Shown here: piece after piece, positions 26,350 to 39,049 of the stretch
Position numbering within the stretch: the first letter of the stretch is position 1
Layout of the letters: each line of letters starts with the position of its first letter
Assembly (NCBI RefSeq): GCF_040802235.1
Contig: NC_133158.1
Location: 40,490,001-40,554,000 of the forward strand
Length of the DNA stretch: 64,000 nucleotides
Source: Manis javanica
Lineage: Eukaryota; Chordata; Mammalia; Pholidota; Manidae
Direction: 5' to 3'
Program-made: the position numbers and the translations under genes
Notes under the pieces: generated by a model
Database searches by the model: none
What the model was told of the DNA's origin: nothing
What the model saw: only the letters and a program-made list of their open reading frames with translations

Positions 26350-28615
26350 GACATAAACTGGCGTCAGGCTGACCTGAAATATATCCGTGATGCTGGGGTC
26401 CTGGGAATGGGGTTCTGCACATGTTTGTATTTGAGGACGGGCTCAAACGTGACCCTCCTGACCTTTCCTCAGCTCCCCAAAGAGAGGCCTTCTGGAGGGT
26501 CTCCGGGCCCTGGCGCGGGGGCACCTGCGTGCTCTGGGGTGCGAGGTGCTCTGGGCTGGCCCTGCGTGCACACTAACGGGTCCACCTGCTGCAGTTCCGT
26601 GAGTTTTGGCAGAAGACACAGCCCCTGGGGCTGGGACAGGGATGGGTCCCCGTTGCGGGTGACACAGGCGACATAAAGAGGCCAGGTGTTCCACGCAGGT
26701 GTGGCAGGTTGCATCAGGAGAGGCGCCTGAGCTGAGGCTGCCTGAGTGTTTCACAAAGTCAGTGGGTCTCGGCCTGGATCGAGGTGTTGGCAGGACTGTG
26801 AGGGGCATGACCCCAGGCCTCCCCACCCTCTGGGGTGAGCCAGCCATCCCTGGGGCTCCTTGGCTGGTAGCTGCATCACCCTGACCTCTGACCCACCATC
26901 ATGTGGCCTCTCCCTGGGTGTCTGGGTCCCCATTTCTCCTTCTCCAGGGACACAGTCACACTGGATTATGGGCCCCTTACTGCAGTTTGCCCTCGTCTCT
27001 GATTCCATCTGCAACAGCCCTGGTTCCAGAAACATCGCATTCTGATGTACTGGAGTTAGGACTTCAGCAGGTGGATTTGGGGGACACACTTGAGGCAGTG
27101 GGTGATTTCTCAGTAATATATGTCAACAATGTTTGCACATGAAGGCATAGAAAACCAGAATAAACAAATAAACATAAAGAAATGGAAAAGATTGAGACAT
27201 TTACCAATGAAAGAGTCCCCAGCTGGAATTTAAATATGGTCACGGAAAAGCTAACCTTACTGGATTAATGGTATTTATCTTAGATACGATCATTTTATTG
27301 TAGAAATGTTGGAGCGTGTCCTTATTGTAGGAAACACATGCAGAAATAGCTAGAGTGGTCATGTTAACAATTCATGTCCGAATGGTTCAACAGGAATAGT
27401 TTACATAAACACCTGCAGACACAAGAGAGAAGCAAATGTCAAAGCATTTCCAACGAGCACTTTGCATTAAGGTGAAGCAGGTTTTGTCATTTTCTGTAGG
27501 CTTGAAAAGTTTTTAAAAATGTGGCAAGGAGCAAAAGTTTCAAATGAGGCCCAGGTTATCTGCTGAAAATTCTCACAATAGTCCAAGTAGTCTACACCAT
27601 GGAAAAGCATGGAAATCACACCAATTTATTTTACAAACTTAGCATAACCGTAATATCACCCCCACGGCCAAGATAGTAAGCTCACTAATTGGTTACCTGA
27701 TGCTGAGTGCCAGGATACGAAGCTCAGCCTGGAGAGGCATGGTCTGGGTGCCTGGGCCTCCAGTCTGGGGAGAAGGACAGACAGCATTCAAAGGGTCACC
27801 TGGGCGAGTGATCAAAACTGCCCTGAAGCTGGGGTGCAGGGAGTGTGCCGAGAACCCCTAGCAAGGGGACTTCAGCAGAGATGTTAATTAGACTGAGGAG
27901 GGAGAAGGCTGTGGGGCAAAGGGCCCAGCCTGGGAGCAGCCCTGCTGGGAGAGGCACCTGCTGGACGTGGGAGGAAGAAGCCCTGCAGCCGGAGCTCCGA
28001 GGGAAGGGCGCGACTGTGCGACTACAGGGGCTGCTGGACAGGGCCAAACCCCGGCGCCTGGTAGGCCACATCCTGATTGTCATCTTTATTCTGGGAAGCT
28101 GGAAGCCACCGAAGGGAGACTGTCTGGTCAGGTCTGGGTTCTGCAGAGAGGCCCAGAGGGGTTCAGGGGACGGTCGGGCAGTGACCGCACGGAATGAGGG
28201 TGGCTGGACTAGGAAGGCAGTGAGGGCCAGCGGCAGAGGTGTTTGGGGGTGAAATCAGTTGAGGAGGTGCCCAGGATGAGTTCTGGGTTTCTGGCCTGCA
28301 CCCCTGATGAGCCATTTTCTGAGTGGGGAGCATTGGGAAATGCCTTTGAGACACTCAGGAGGGAGTCTGGTGGGTAGATGCAGCTTGTACCCACAAATAC
28401 TGCCTCGTGCTCAGCACAGAGGTGCAGCTGTGACCCAGACCGCCCAGCCTCTGCATCCGAGGGTCAGCCAGAGCCCTAGGGGGCTGCTTCAGAAGAGAGC
28501 AAAGAGAAGAGTGTGCATATGAAGGCAAGTGTTTGGAATGAATGCTGGGTCGAATCCAGCGGTGTAAAAGGGAAAGTGCACCACGACCCTGTGTGCTTTA
28601 CTCCAGGAATGTAGG
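26350..28615. other. No supported gene; AT-rich 27.1-27.7 kb
   Basis: The AT-rich part is probably old repeat but carries no motif I recognise. The rest is GC-rich without a recognisable frame. Confidence 0.4.
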
Positions 28616-28619
28616 GGAG

Positions 28620-29880
28620 GTCAGCATTAGGAAAGAGATTTGTAAGTAGTTAATTGACAAATTAAAATAGAAAACATGTGAATCATGTCAGTGTGCAAAA
28701 GCATTTGAGAAATGCAATGCCATTCATACTCTAAGTAAAAGAGAAGAAAAATGCTACCAAATTCCACAGCCATTCCCACTAAAATCAGGAACCAGATAAG
28801 GAGCCCACCATTGTCGCTGTTTTCAGAATTGTTCTGAAGGCTCGAGTTCAACCCATAAAGTAAGCAAATTGGCACACACATTAAAACATAAGAGCCAAAA
28901 TTATTTGTGTTTGCAGACAATGTTTGTTTATCTAGGAAAAAAAGAGGTTCTAAAATCAGTGAATTCTAGGTTGCTAGATATAAGATAATTGTACAAAAAC
29001 AAAGCAATTTTCTTTATAGCAATAACCAATTATAAGTGGATATGGGGGTATTATCTTCACAATGATGATAAATTATAAATAAATCTATAGGATATTTACA
29101 GGAATAACTTTATAGATAAAGTAGAGGCCTTCTATCATCAAAACTATGTATTTTTTAAAAAAGAACTTAATTCAAGACTGGAATAAATGGGAGATGTACA
29201 TGTTCCTGAGTGAGGAGACTTTATATCATAAAAATGTCCATTACCTGCAATTGATCTGTAAACTTATTACCATTCCAATATGTATTCTTATAATGTTTTT
29301 GCTTGTTTGATTTTGGTTTGGGTGCTAGAGATGAAAACCAGTGATTTTTCAAGTGCATATGGAAGAGAAAGTATGTATGTTAGAATTGCAAATATGTTTT
29401 TGAAAATACTGTTCAAAAGTGTCTATATTCTTCATAGGTATGAACACTTACTATAAATGCTATTATCAAAATAATATGCTGGCAAAGGACATAGATTGGT
29501 TGAACAGATTTAATGGAGCGGATCCAAGCGTGCGCAGGAGTCAGATCCATCACAAATGTGACATTTAAGGGGGTGGGGAGAGAAAGGTATTTAATAAATG
29601 GTGCATGCAGAACAGCTTTCTGGAAACAGAGTTCAACTCACTGCATTCCAAACACTCAGAATCACACGGCAGGCGAATCAGAGCTACACAGCAACATTCA
29701 GCGTAACGGAGGGATTTGAAACTTGTATTTTAAGACCCATAAATCTTAACGAAAATAATGCTGACTAAATAAAATTCAAAATACTTGGCAAAAGACAAAA
29801 GTATCAAAAAGTATTTTAAAAAACCCAAGAACAAAAAAGAAGTGATAAGGAGAAGATATTTGCAGTAACCCTTTAAGGGG
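28620..29880 (+). mobile_element. Old LINE-1 ORF2 fragment, sense
   Basis: CCACAGCCATTCCCACTAAA, then ATCAGGAACCAGATAAGGAG match the ORF2 stretch that encodes the reverse transcriptase palm region. AATAAATGGTGCATGCAGAA follows later in the right order. Frames are broken throughout. Confidence 0.6.
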
Positions 29881-29884
29881 TTAA

Positions 29885-31055
29885 GGGCCTGCCATCCAAA
29901 GAGCTCCTTGGGTGATAAGAAAAAGTGGCAATGAGACCTCTCTTCCTTAGACAGTTCCAGAGTGGGATTGCAGCCTGTGTCCCCGGAGACAACGGCCTCA
30001 CGTGCCTCTCAGGTGAATCCGTGGTGGGGGGCAGTGCCAGGTGGGAGCCCAGCCCGGCATGTCCTGGCCCAGGAGCGGTGCCCCAGAGCAGACTACGGCT
30101 CGTAGTCCAAGCAGCCAAGGACCCCCAAGTCTATGTAGACCCGCTGCCACCAATCAGGTGCTTTCTTTATTCCCACAGAGACCTTTTCAAACACCCTTAG
30201 AACAGCGAACATTAAACACTGAATCATGGTATACTCAGGAGGAACTGTGTTTTCCAATGATTAAAAGCCACAGAGGCTCAGTCTGCACATGTGGCAGGTC
30301 AGTTACTAGAACCCAAATGGGGGTATTGGAAGCCATCAGCATCTTATTTTACAACAAGGAGTTGCCACTTGGAATTTCTTCTTTACCCATCCCTTCCCCT
30401 CGTCTTCCTGGAGGAGGTGTCACTGCCCAGTCCGGGTATGTTGAGCATCCCCCTGAAAAGTGGACATGCCTCGGCCACTGAGCGAGGCCTGGGGTGTCAC
30501 TGCAGTGTGAGAAAGCCCCATGTGTCTGCGCAGGGCTTCAGTGAACAGCCAAGTTCTCTGCAGAGCAAACAGCCCTCCTGCGGTGGCTGCACAGACGAAG
30601 GGGCGTGGCAGTCGGCCCCAGGGTTAAACTGGATGTGTTTGGGGAAATTCTTGGGAGGTTTTCCACATTTTGTTTGGAGGCATTGGCAGACCTGGGACAG
30701 CTGGCGCTTGTGTGCCAGGAGGGCTGGTTGGGGGTTTGCCCAGTCTGCTTCCTGGAGGTGGAAACCTGCCTGTGGATGGTTGGGGCAGGTTCTGGTTGGA
30801 CACTGCAGCAGGACATGCCTCCTCCTTACACATACTTTTGTCTTAGTGGCTTCTGGGACACAGTTCCGTGATTCAGTGCATATCACATGGGGAAAGGTGA
30901 CTTCCACAGCAACATGAGGTTGGCCGAACTGGGAGAGAACTGTGCCCGGCTTATTTGCTGTCAATGCCACCCAGCCTTCCGTTCCGGCCATTCTTGCTGC
31001 CACTTCTCACTCGTCCCCTCAAGCATCTTGGAAACCTGTGTGCTCAGGACATGTT
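29885..31055. other. No supported gene
   Basis: Mixed composition. The string GTGGCAGGTCAGTTACTAGAA at 30291 nearly recurs at 32092, which may mark two fragments of one repeat family. Confidence 0.4.
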
Positions 31056-31059
31056 TGGG

Positions 31060-31225
31060 AAAATGTTTTTTAATTTTATATATCCATCATGTAATTTATA
31101 GGATATCCCTACCATGCAGGCCTTATCTGGCACATTCTACAGAGCTGGAAAATAAAATTCGGGGCATTTAAGTGACTTGTCCTGGGTCACACAGGACCAT
31201 TCTTGAGAAGGAAATCCTGGGCTTT
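31060..31225 (-). repeat. MIR-like SINE fragment
   Basis: TTTAAGTGACTTGTCCTGGG followed by TCACACAG is the complement of the MIR core (TGTGTGACCTTGGGCAAGTCAC type). Confidence 0.5.
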
Positions 31226-31639
31226 CTTCTGTGTTCAGGCACATATTTCTATAGTTTTAAGGATGAACAAGATTTCCACTAATAACCCCTTGCTTGTCAT
31301 TGAGAGGACTGCTAGTATTACTGCATCAAATAACAGAAGGATTTCCTGCAAGGGTTCAGATTCTTCAGATCTGGTTGTTAAAAAATGACACACAGTTTCA
31401 TTTTTATCAACCAGTCAAAGGTCAGCAAGAGACCTGGAGTCAGAGGTCAGTGGTCCTGTGGGCAAGGTTGGCAGGAGTCACAGTCATCTGCCTGAGTGGC
31501 CCTGCCCAGTACCACCCACCCAGCCTGTGGGAAGCCACCTGCCCTGCTGAACTGCCGCCTGGCCAGGGGCCCCTGTTACCCAGAGTGCTCATCAGCTGGG
31601 AGAGATGAGCGGGAAGCTCCATCGACAGGCGCACCTGCT

Positions 31640-32050
31640 TCTATTGCGCCTACAGACCAGGTGTTTACAAACTGAAGGTTTGTGGCAACCCAGCATCCAG
31701 CCAGCCTACTGAAAATAGGAACAAGCCTATTGGTGCAGTTTTCCTAACAGCCTTTGCTCACTTTGTGTCTTTGTGTCATGTTTTGGTAATTCTCCCACCC
31801 AGTATTTCAAACTTTTTCATTACATTCGAAGTGCTGCGATCTTGTGAGAAAACCATAATGGGTGAGGAGCTGCTCCTGCGGAGAAGCAAAGAACGTGGTT
31901 TCCTGAGATGGAATCTGCTCCTGGTGAGGATGCTGTGAGGACTGTGGGAAGACAACGAAGGATTTAGGGTATGACTGTCTGGCCAGTGGGGTTCAGCCCC
32001 GGGCAAGTTCACTGTGGATTCAATGTGACCAAAGAAAATAACAGTAAAAC
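31640..32050 (+). mobile_element. Tigger-like (Tc1/mariner, pogo) DNA transposon fragment
   Basis: ACAAACTGAAGGTTTGTGGC, CTTTGTGTCATGTTTTGG and TTTCAAACTTTTTCATTA follow the Tigger1 5' region, and GGTTTCCTGAGATGGAATCT with AAGGATTTAGGGTATGAC follow part of its body. No intact transposase frame. Confidence 0.6.
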
Positions 32051-32054
32051 GGTC

Positions 32055-32945
32055 TTGGGTGAAAGGGTTATACCCAACTTTATTTCCAGGTGGCAGGTCA
32101 GTCACTAGAATCCCATTCACTCAGAGCGAGTCTGCACCAGCAAGCCAGTCTCTGCCTCTGGGCCTTTCTGCACAGTTGTCCCGCACAGCCGTCCTCTGGG
32201 CCTCTGTCCTCGGCGCTGCCACCACTCCAGCCTCTGCTCTGCTCTCCTGCAGCCTTGCAGCCCTGCCCCTGTGTCGTGCCCAGAGCACTGGGCGGAGCTC
32301 TTTACATAGAGTCAACAGCCATGCATTGCCCACAGGTGTGCAGTGAGCTAGTCAAGCAGGGCCAGGTGAGAATCCTGGCCACAGGAACCTTCATTTTATC
32401 CTCCATGACATAAACTCAGTCTGTGTGGGGGGCCGAAGGAGGCCATCTGGGCCTGCCTGGCAGGGTGCGTGCCCTACGAGCCTCTCCGGGCTTCCTCGTG
32501 AGCCTGCTCTTAGCCAAAACCGTGTGACAGGACAAGGGCCATCTGCTCATATGTGTTGGAGAAGTCTGTCTGTCTGGAGACAGACGGACAGAATCTCTAC
32601 AGTCGTGGGGGCGGTGCTGTGAAGAGACTCCCTCCCTCCCTGCCTCCCGCGGCCCTCTCCGCCTCCCTCTGCGCCCTTCGTCCTCACCCCCCGCAGGAAG
32701 CCCCAGCCCCAGGTCTTGCTCCTCACGAAAGCCTCCGCCCAGACCTCGTGACTGGCACAGCTGGGGGAGGGCTTGGGGTCCGCAGCCCAACACTGTTGCT
32801 CTACACCGAGGGAACACGTGCCTCTGGGGGGCCTCCTGACCCAGGGAAGCTGCCGGGGCGCAGGGGGCTCCTCCCGCGCCCTCGCATGCTGCCGGGAGGG
32901 CAGGCAGCAGGGTGCTGTACAAAGTGCAGCCACACCTCCCAGCTG
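32055..32945. other. No supported gene
   Basis: GC-rich DNA leading into the TSPEAR upstream CpG-rich region. Part may be an old LTR but this is not supported by a recognised family. Confidence 0.35.
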
Positions 32946-32949
32946 TCGG

Positions 32950-33340
32950 CCGGGTCAGCACCGCAGGGCACGCGGCTTGGGGAAGCCCGGCCCTGACAGA
33001 GCGGGGCGCCCCGCACGCCCCCTCCCCTGCCGACTCTTCCCCGGCTGCTCATTAGCTCTTCCCTTGAAGGGACGACTTCCCTCCGGAGGGGAATTCCTGA
33101 AACCCAGCCGTCGACAAACCCACACGCCCTCGGAGGGCCGGGCACCGGATAAAAGCCCTCTGCGGGGGCCCGGCCGCCTTCCCCAGGCACCCACGGAGCG
33201 CGGACCTGCCCTGTGACCCGGGCCCGAGACGGCGCGCCAGCCCGGTCTGCTCGGCTCCCTGCAGGTGGCCGGCGCGCAGTCCCCGAAGGCGCCGCCCGGG
33301 GAAAACAGGTTCTCCGAGTGCCCTGTTCGCTCTCGGCTCT
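32950..33340. promoter_or_regulatory. CpG-rich region upstream of TSPEAR exon 1
   Basis: The stretch is GC-rich with frequent CpG (GGGGCGCCCCGC, CCGGCCGCC, GGCGCGCAG, GCGCCGCCCGGGG), unlike the DNA on either side. A GGATAAAAGCC TATA-like element lies at about 33147-33157. It ends about 340 bases before the TSPEAR ATG, so it is the natural candidate promoter or CpG island. The transcription start is not visible from sequence, and a separate 5' non-coding exon is possible because a CACCGCAG acceptor-like string sits near 33630. Confidence 0.5.
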
Positions 33341-33675
33341 GCACTGGACCATCTCTTTCCGTCTTCGGGAAAAACGCGCCTTGCCAATGAGTAATCAGAG
33401 CAGTGCTGAGATGTTATCACCTGTCACCTGCAAGGCAGGACCCAAACCCACGCGGAAGTGAGGGGCAGACGGGCGGCTGCAGCCCCCACCTGACAGCACC
33501 GCCTGCCTGGAGAGCAGCTGCAGGCGCCTCTGTCCTTGACGCAGGCCTGGGTCATGCGGCCATCCCGGGGGCCCCAAGGCCACCCCTGAAAGGGCTGAGG
33601 TGTGTCTGAGGAGCGCCTGACTCACCGCAGGCTGAGAGCAGAGCCCCTGGATGGAGCTTGTGACCTGGACCCCTC

Positions 33676-33760
33676 ATGTCTGTCCTGCTGACGCTGTGGG
33701 TCCTGCTTCTGCCCCTAGCGACCCCAGGCCTTGGCACCCGGCCATGGGAGCCCTGCACAG
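33676..33760 (+). CDS. TSPEAR: TSPEAR, first coding exon (signal peptide), partial gene
   Basis: TSPEAR is a secreted/extracellular protein with an N-terminal laminin-G/thrombospondin-type domain and EAR repeats, linked in people to tooth, hair follicle and inner ear function. Only the first coding exon is seen: 28 codons plus one base. The translation starts MSVLLTLWVLLLPLATPG and continues GLGTRPWEPCT. The hydrophobic core at residues 3-15 is a signal peptide, and the WEPCT end matches my memory of the human N-terminus. The exon ends CACAG|GTAAGG, a strong donor leaving phase 1, which fits the following Asp codon of the family. Later exons (laminin-G-like domain, EAR repeats) were not found up to 64 kb, as expected if intron 1 is very long. 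Nested KRTAP genes downstream support the assignment. A different ATG 25 bases upstream opens an overlapping frame. Identification is by recalled protein similarity and synteny, not by alignment. Confidence 0.82.
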
Positions 33761-33769
33761 GTAAGGGGG

Positions 33770-35980
33770 TACAGAGCTGGGGGCCTCAAGGGGCATAGCT
33801 GCAAATTAAATGCCACCTTCTGGTGCTGACTCAAGGTCACAGGGTCGTTAGCACCGAGAGACCAGGTAGAGAAGATGAAAGGGCGCAGGAGAGGGTCACA
33901 GTGGAGATGCGGTTCTTCCAGATGCTAACAGGGTGGGGACTGATTTCAACAAGTCAACCAGCTGCCTTCTGAGGCCCTTCACAAGTATTTACCTGCGTGG
34001 CCTCTGGGAAAGGCCTTACACCTGCTTTAGGAATGAGCCATTCCCTCCCCTGCCTGGTGGACAGAGGACCCTAGGTCTGCAATTAGCAAAGCGTGGGGAC
34101 AGCCCACAAACACACTGATCTGGGGGCCAAGAGCACACCTCTCAGGGGCAGCTGCCCCACCCCAAGCCGCAGCCCCAGGCCGGCTCACGGGCAGACTGCC
34201 GGCCGAGGAGATTCTGCCCCCTCCTTTCCAGAAAGGCTGCATTCGCTCCCTAAAGGACTATGACATCATCACCATACCTTTCTGGAGTTTCTCCAGAGAG
34301 ATTCTGTCTGTCAGACATAACAGTAAAAAGCAGAGTAATAGGAAAATAAAACGAGGTAGCTGGACACCAAGCTATGGGCAGGTAAGTGGGTCACGGGAGG
34401 ACCCATGGTCTCACTGTTGGGTCAGGCGCGGGTGTCAGTGGGAGGTGCTCCCATATTTGCAGGGAGGTTCCACTTTTATTTGCAAATTACTCATCCTTGG
34501 TCCCCTGGAATCATCTGCAGTCCCCTTCATATTATAGCTCTTTGTTTTGATGGCATTTGGTCCCTGTGATGTGACCGGAAGGTGACCAGTGATGACCTGA
34601 GTTTGGAGCGTGGCCCGCATGGCTGGGTGCCCCATGGCCTCATCCTGGGGGAGGTGGGCAGGCCCTGGGGTGCTGTGTGTGGTGGGGGAGGCGGGCTGGA
34701 GCCCTGCTCTCCAGGCTCCCTCAGTGACTACACCTGCCTGCAGTGACCGCCTTGGGACTGAATGATTTGCAAACAAATCTGAGCCAAGTAACTCGTCACC
34801 AGGTGAAATCTCCTGGCTTCAAGCCATGAAGGCTGCTCCCTCCCCTGCGGACCCTCCCCTGCAGACCAACACGCAGGGGCCATGCCCGCAGAGGGACCCA
34901 GCTGGAGCTCAGGACAGCCCTGTGCACACGGCAGTCTCCGTGGCGGGGAGTGAGTCACTGACATGTACATTCATGTTCACTTCAGTGCTGGGAACAGAAT
35001 CGACCTGCATAATAATAATAAAGGTTATTTATAAAGCCTGCCCCCTCTTCCCTGAAGGTATGTTGCAAATAGTTAAAAGATGACCCAGTTATAAATACCG
35101 TGAAGTAGGAGGAAAGATAAAAGTCAAGTAAATAATATTGAACCGAATTTGGAACCCTCCCAAGAAACTTGCATAATGGCTAGTTAGGATTTCAAGTAGT
35201 TGAAAAAAATCACTTTGATTCCGTTCATTTTGCACTGTAGGGCTGTGGGGTGGGGGGTGGATTTCACTCTCCTTTGGGCCTTGCTCATGGGTCTGTGCAA
35301 TGTGTGTGTGTGAAGCACAGGGACCCGGCTGCCCCAGCATCTGACCAGACACCAGCCCAGAGTGGTGACTTGTGGCCGAGGCCCTTTCCAGGGCCCCTGA
35401 GGGCTTGGGGCTTCTGTACCCCTTGGTGCCACACCCCTTTCTCTGGAGGGTGCTGTGTGGGGTCCCTGGACTATTCGTCCCTCTGCCTAGTATCCACACT
35501 TGCTGCCTAGTATAGGTTGCAATAAGGTCTCTGTTGGACTATGGGGAACTGAGGGAGTGGGATTCTCAGGGACTCCAACCCACTGAGGCAGTAGGGGGGG
35601 AAATGGAACCCTGACACCTGCCCCTAGGAAGGCTCAGCTCAGTGTGGGCAGTGGTGGGGTGGCCAGAGTGGGCCAGAAGATGGCAGAACGGTGTGTGTGT
35701 AGGGACAACGGATCTATAGGACGTTGTGTCTGTAGGGCTTCAAGTTCAGTGTTGAGGAGGCCATGGGGAAGGACAGTCCAGAAGAGCTGTGGGATTGGGC
35801 AGGGCTTTGTCTGGACATGAAGCAAGCTACTTCTGCCTGGCTTTCGGAAGGACTGGACAGCGGGGACTGTGTCCTGGACAGCGGCAGTGGGCACGGTGTG
35901 TGGGGGTGCTGGCGGGGCTCACTGGGGAATGGTTGGGACCCTGCAGGCGTGCAGACTGGTAGTCAGTCCACCACCTGGTG
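33770..35980. other. TSPEAR intron 1, no nested gene seen
   Basis: Unique-looking sequence with no recognised repeat except an (AAT) run near 35010. Confidence 0.4.
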
Positions 35981-36014
35981 AGCAGCTCACTGACTGATCA
36001 GAATAAGCTGAGTG

Positions 36015-36138
36015 GCTTGCCAATTAATTAGCATACCAATGAGTGGCTCACCAATTAACTAGCGTTCTGATGAGCAGATCACCAATTAACTAGCATTCCA
36101 ATGAGCAGATCACCAATTAATTAGCATGCTGATGAGCA
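36015..36138. repeat. 31-bp minisatellite, four copies, with ATTA homeodomain-type sites
   Basis: Four consecutive 31-base units at 36015-36045, 36046-36076, 36077-36107 and 36108-36138, each containing CACCAATTAAYTAGC or a close variant followed by ATGAG or GATGAG. A degenerate fifth unit (35985-36014) precedes them. The units are AT-rich within a GC-rich stretch of TSPEAR intron 1. Confidence 0.9.
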
Positions 36139-38169
36139 AAGCTCCTATGGCTCTGGGTCAGGTGGCTCCCGAAGCCTGCACACCTTTACATCTACGGGGT
36201 ATGGCCAGTTTTGTTGATGGGAAAGCTGAGATGAACCGTCCACCTGGTGGGTGGTGTGGACCCTATGCTGAGGGGTGGGGCTGGCCCTTCTGCACAGGTG
36301 TGTCTGAGGATCAGTGATCTCAGGGCTTCAGCCAGGCCAGAGATCACACCAGCAGGTGGTCAGCACAAACAAGGCACCCAGGGGCACGTGGCTGCTGGAC
36401 CAGCCTCAGGGTGGAGGTCGGGTGGATGGGCTCCACAGCAGAGCAGCTGGCCTCTCAGGCCAATGTGCCTGCAGTGTGCAGGTGCGTGCCTCCGTATGAG
36501 GGTGGCAGGTGGATTCTGGAGCAAGATGCCTTTTATGAGCTGTTGGCCTCCCTGACTCCAGGAGCCAGCCCGAGTCTTCTGATCCTTGGACCCCTCAGCT
36601 GCCCCCCTGAGCCGGCCAGCTGACGTGAGACAAGAAGGTTGAAATATGGAGCTGAGGTCCCTCCAGCTCCTAGAAGCAGCCCCCATTCTGGGCTGCAAGA
36701 TGTATGTGGTGTCAGGACAGTGGCTGGGGTGTCCCACGGGGGGGGATGCCTTGGTGTGGCGGTTCTAGACGTGTGCCCTCAAACAGGAGCAATCAGCTGG
36801 AGTTGGGTGTGCGGGTGCTGGCAGACAGCCCCCGTGGCACGAGGCCAATGGGAGGGGCCGTGGGAACCACAGTGGGGACATCTGGTGGGCTCCAGGGGGT
36901 TGGGCAGAGAGAAGGGGTGGGCTGGGGGCCTGGAGGGAAGCATGTGGTGGGGGATCTGCGCTCACCTGCTGCCAGACTCCGGTAACAGTGCCTCGCCTTC
37001 CGCTGCATCTCCATGTGGTGTCCCTGGGACAGTCAGAGGCTGGCTCCTCACCCGGGATTCGGGGCCCAGCGGGGGTCAGCAGTCATCTACACGGCACCCT
37101 CCATTCCCTGCTCACTTCACTCCCTCCTTCGCAGGCTCAGTATCCAGGAAGGAAGGTGCTGTGCTGGGCTGGGAGCTCAGGTGGCAGGGTCCCTGCCCTG
37201 GAGCTGGCTGCGCAGCCTGAGGCCTCCCCGGGGCGCAAGGTCCTTAGGAGGAAACCTTCTGGGAGGTGGTGGGACCCTGGGCTGGGGCAGGAGTGAGTGG
37301 GGTGGTCAGGCCTTGGGTGTGCTGCGCCCCTGGAGCTAGAGGACCTGAACAGGAATTGACTGGAACAGATCATGGCTCAAAGCTTGCTGGGGTGTGGAGG
37401 CCACAGAGAGCCCCCGACTCCCTCCAGCATCAGGCCTCCTTTGCAGTTGGGGGGCAGGAAGTCCTCCCCCCACCCCTGCTAGCTGAGCCCAGGCATTCTT
37501 CCACCACCTCTGCCCTTTGGACTTGTTTAACAGGGGCTCTGTAGGAAGATGGGTGCTTCCCCGTAGGTTCTGGGTTATCCTGGCCCTGGGCAGGGCCCTT
37601 CCTGGCCCGTCCTTTTAGTCCCTTTTAGCCTTTCCAGCCGTTTTTTGTCCGCCCAGCACAAGTGGGCAGTGCACAGGCCCCTCGGTGGTGGGGCAGAAGC
37701 CCCAGGCCTCCTCTGAGCGCCATACCCCCAGGTGACCCCTCCTAAGTCGGGGAGGTCGGGAGGGCTGAAAAATCACCTCAACTGGTTGGCCATATTGCGA
37801 GGCTGGGGAGTGGTCGGCAGCTGGGAAGCCCCTGTCCCCAAACATGCAGTGCTGAGGCTCGGCTAAGGGGCTCGTCTGCCATTACATGAAGCACCACCCC
37901 AAGCCCTGCCTCAGGACAGGCTCAGCGACCACCCTCCGGAGGAGGCCCCCGCCTCTGAATCAGAGGGGCCACGCCCCTTATTCCCACACACGGAAGGGGC
38001 TGCGCCCCAGGCCAAGTGGCTGCCTGTGCCGCCGGGGGGCCTGGGCACCGTCACCCTGACAGTTTGTCTTTTAAAAAATTCCTAGCCGCTAGGCCAGGGC
38101 ACAGTTTTTGTCCACATAGAAATTAGGAAACAAAAGATACTCATTGTAAGATAAATTCTAACCGAAATG

Positions 38170-38500
38170 AGCGGGCGAGGAGAGGCAACAAAAGGCCAGG
38201 CAGTTTATTTGAGTGCAATTCCAGGCGAGGTTCACTTGTCTGCACAAACAGGTGCCTCAGAAGTCACACCCAACCAGACAGGCGGGGAGTTTTTATAAGC
38301 ACAGGGAAGGGTGGGGGAAGTGGGCCGTGCCAGGGGTATGTGGGGAATTTTTATTGGCTCAGGGTCGGGTGATGGACAGCTAGAGGTCACCTCCTTCCGG
38401 GTGGAGGGGTTCTGCATCCGGGGTTTGTCGCCACCTCACGGAACTGGAATGCAGGAAGAGCTGTCCGTTCCTTCCTTAATATGGCACAGAGCTATTTGGT
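38170..38500 (-). mobile_element. Possible LTR-type fragment, antisense
   Basis: CAGTTTATTTGAGTGCAATT (antisense AATAAA), TTTTTATTGGCTCAGGG and CTTCCTTAATATGGCAC have the look of an antisense retroviral LTR. No family was recognised and no coding sequence is present. Confidence 0.3.
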
Positions 38501-38789
38501 GCCGTCTTTGTTCCACTTGCAGTGTCCTCGCTTTCCTCCCTCGGGTACATCCAGCCTTACACTCATCTTTCTAATACCCTTCATACCCCGAAGGCGGGGC
38601 CTGCGGTTTGGATCTTCAGGAGTGAATCAGGCATTCAAGTACCTTTTGCCTCAGTGGAACCAGCAGGCCCCCAAGGCACACTTCCGGCCTGGACTTGGTT
38701 CCTGGCCCCGCCAACCAGACCCGGCCCTGGGCCGAGTGCCTCCTCAGCCGGACCCCAGCAGCCTTCGGGTGCGCCCCGCCATGCCCCCC

Positions 38790-38945
38790 ACCCCTTCGCT
38801 CCTCCCCTCCGTCCCTTCTACCCCCTCTCCCCTCCATACCCCCTGCCCCAGCCCCTCCCCCCTCCCCCACCCAGCCCCTTCCTCCTCTCCCCTCCCTCCC
38901 ACTTCTCCCCTCCCTCCCTCTCCCTCATCAACCCCACCCTCCCAG
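38790..38945 (+). repeat. C/T-rich polypyrimidine tract
   Basis: About 150 bases that are almost pure C and T on this strand (CCCCTCCC, CCTCTCCC motifs), with few purines. It forces long false ORFs rich in Pro, Ser and Leu. Confidence 0.75.
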
Positions 38946-39049
38946 AAGAATACGTTCGGGGGGTGGGGGGCTACTGGCTGGGAGGGCGCCCACTTCTCTC
39001 TCCATCCTGAGTCTCAGGGCCGAGAGGGTACCTGGATCTTGGCTGTCCT

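Noticed and set aside
1..33000. UBE2G2 exons, expected upstream of TSPEAR in the human order
   Set aside because: No ubiquitin-conjugating enzyme strings (catalytic HPN or C-terminal DREQFYKI type) were found in any frame.
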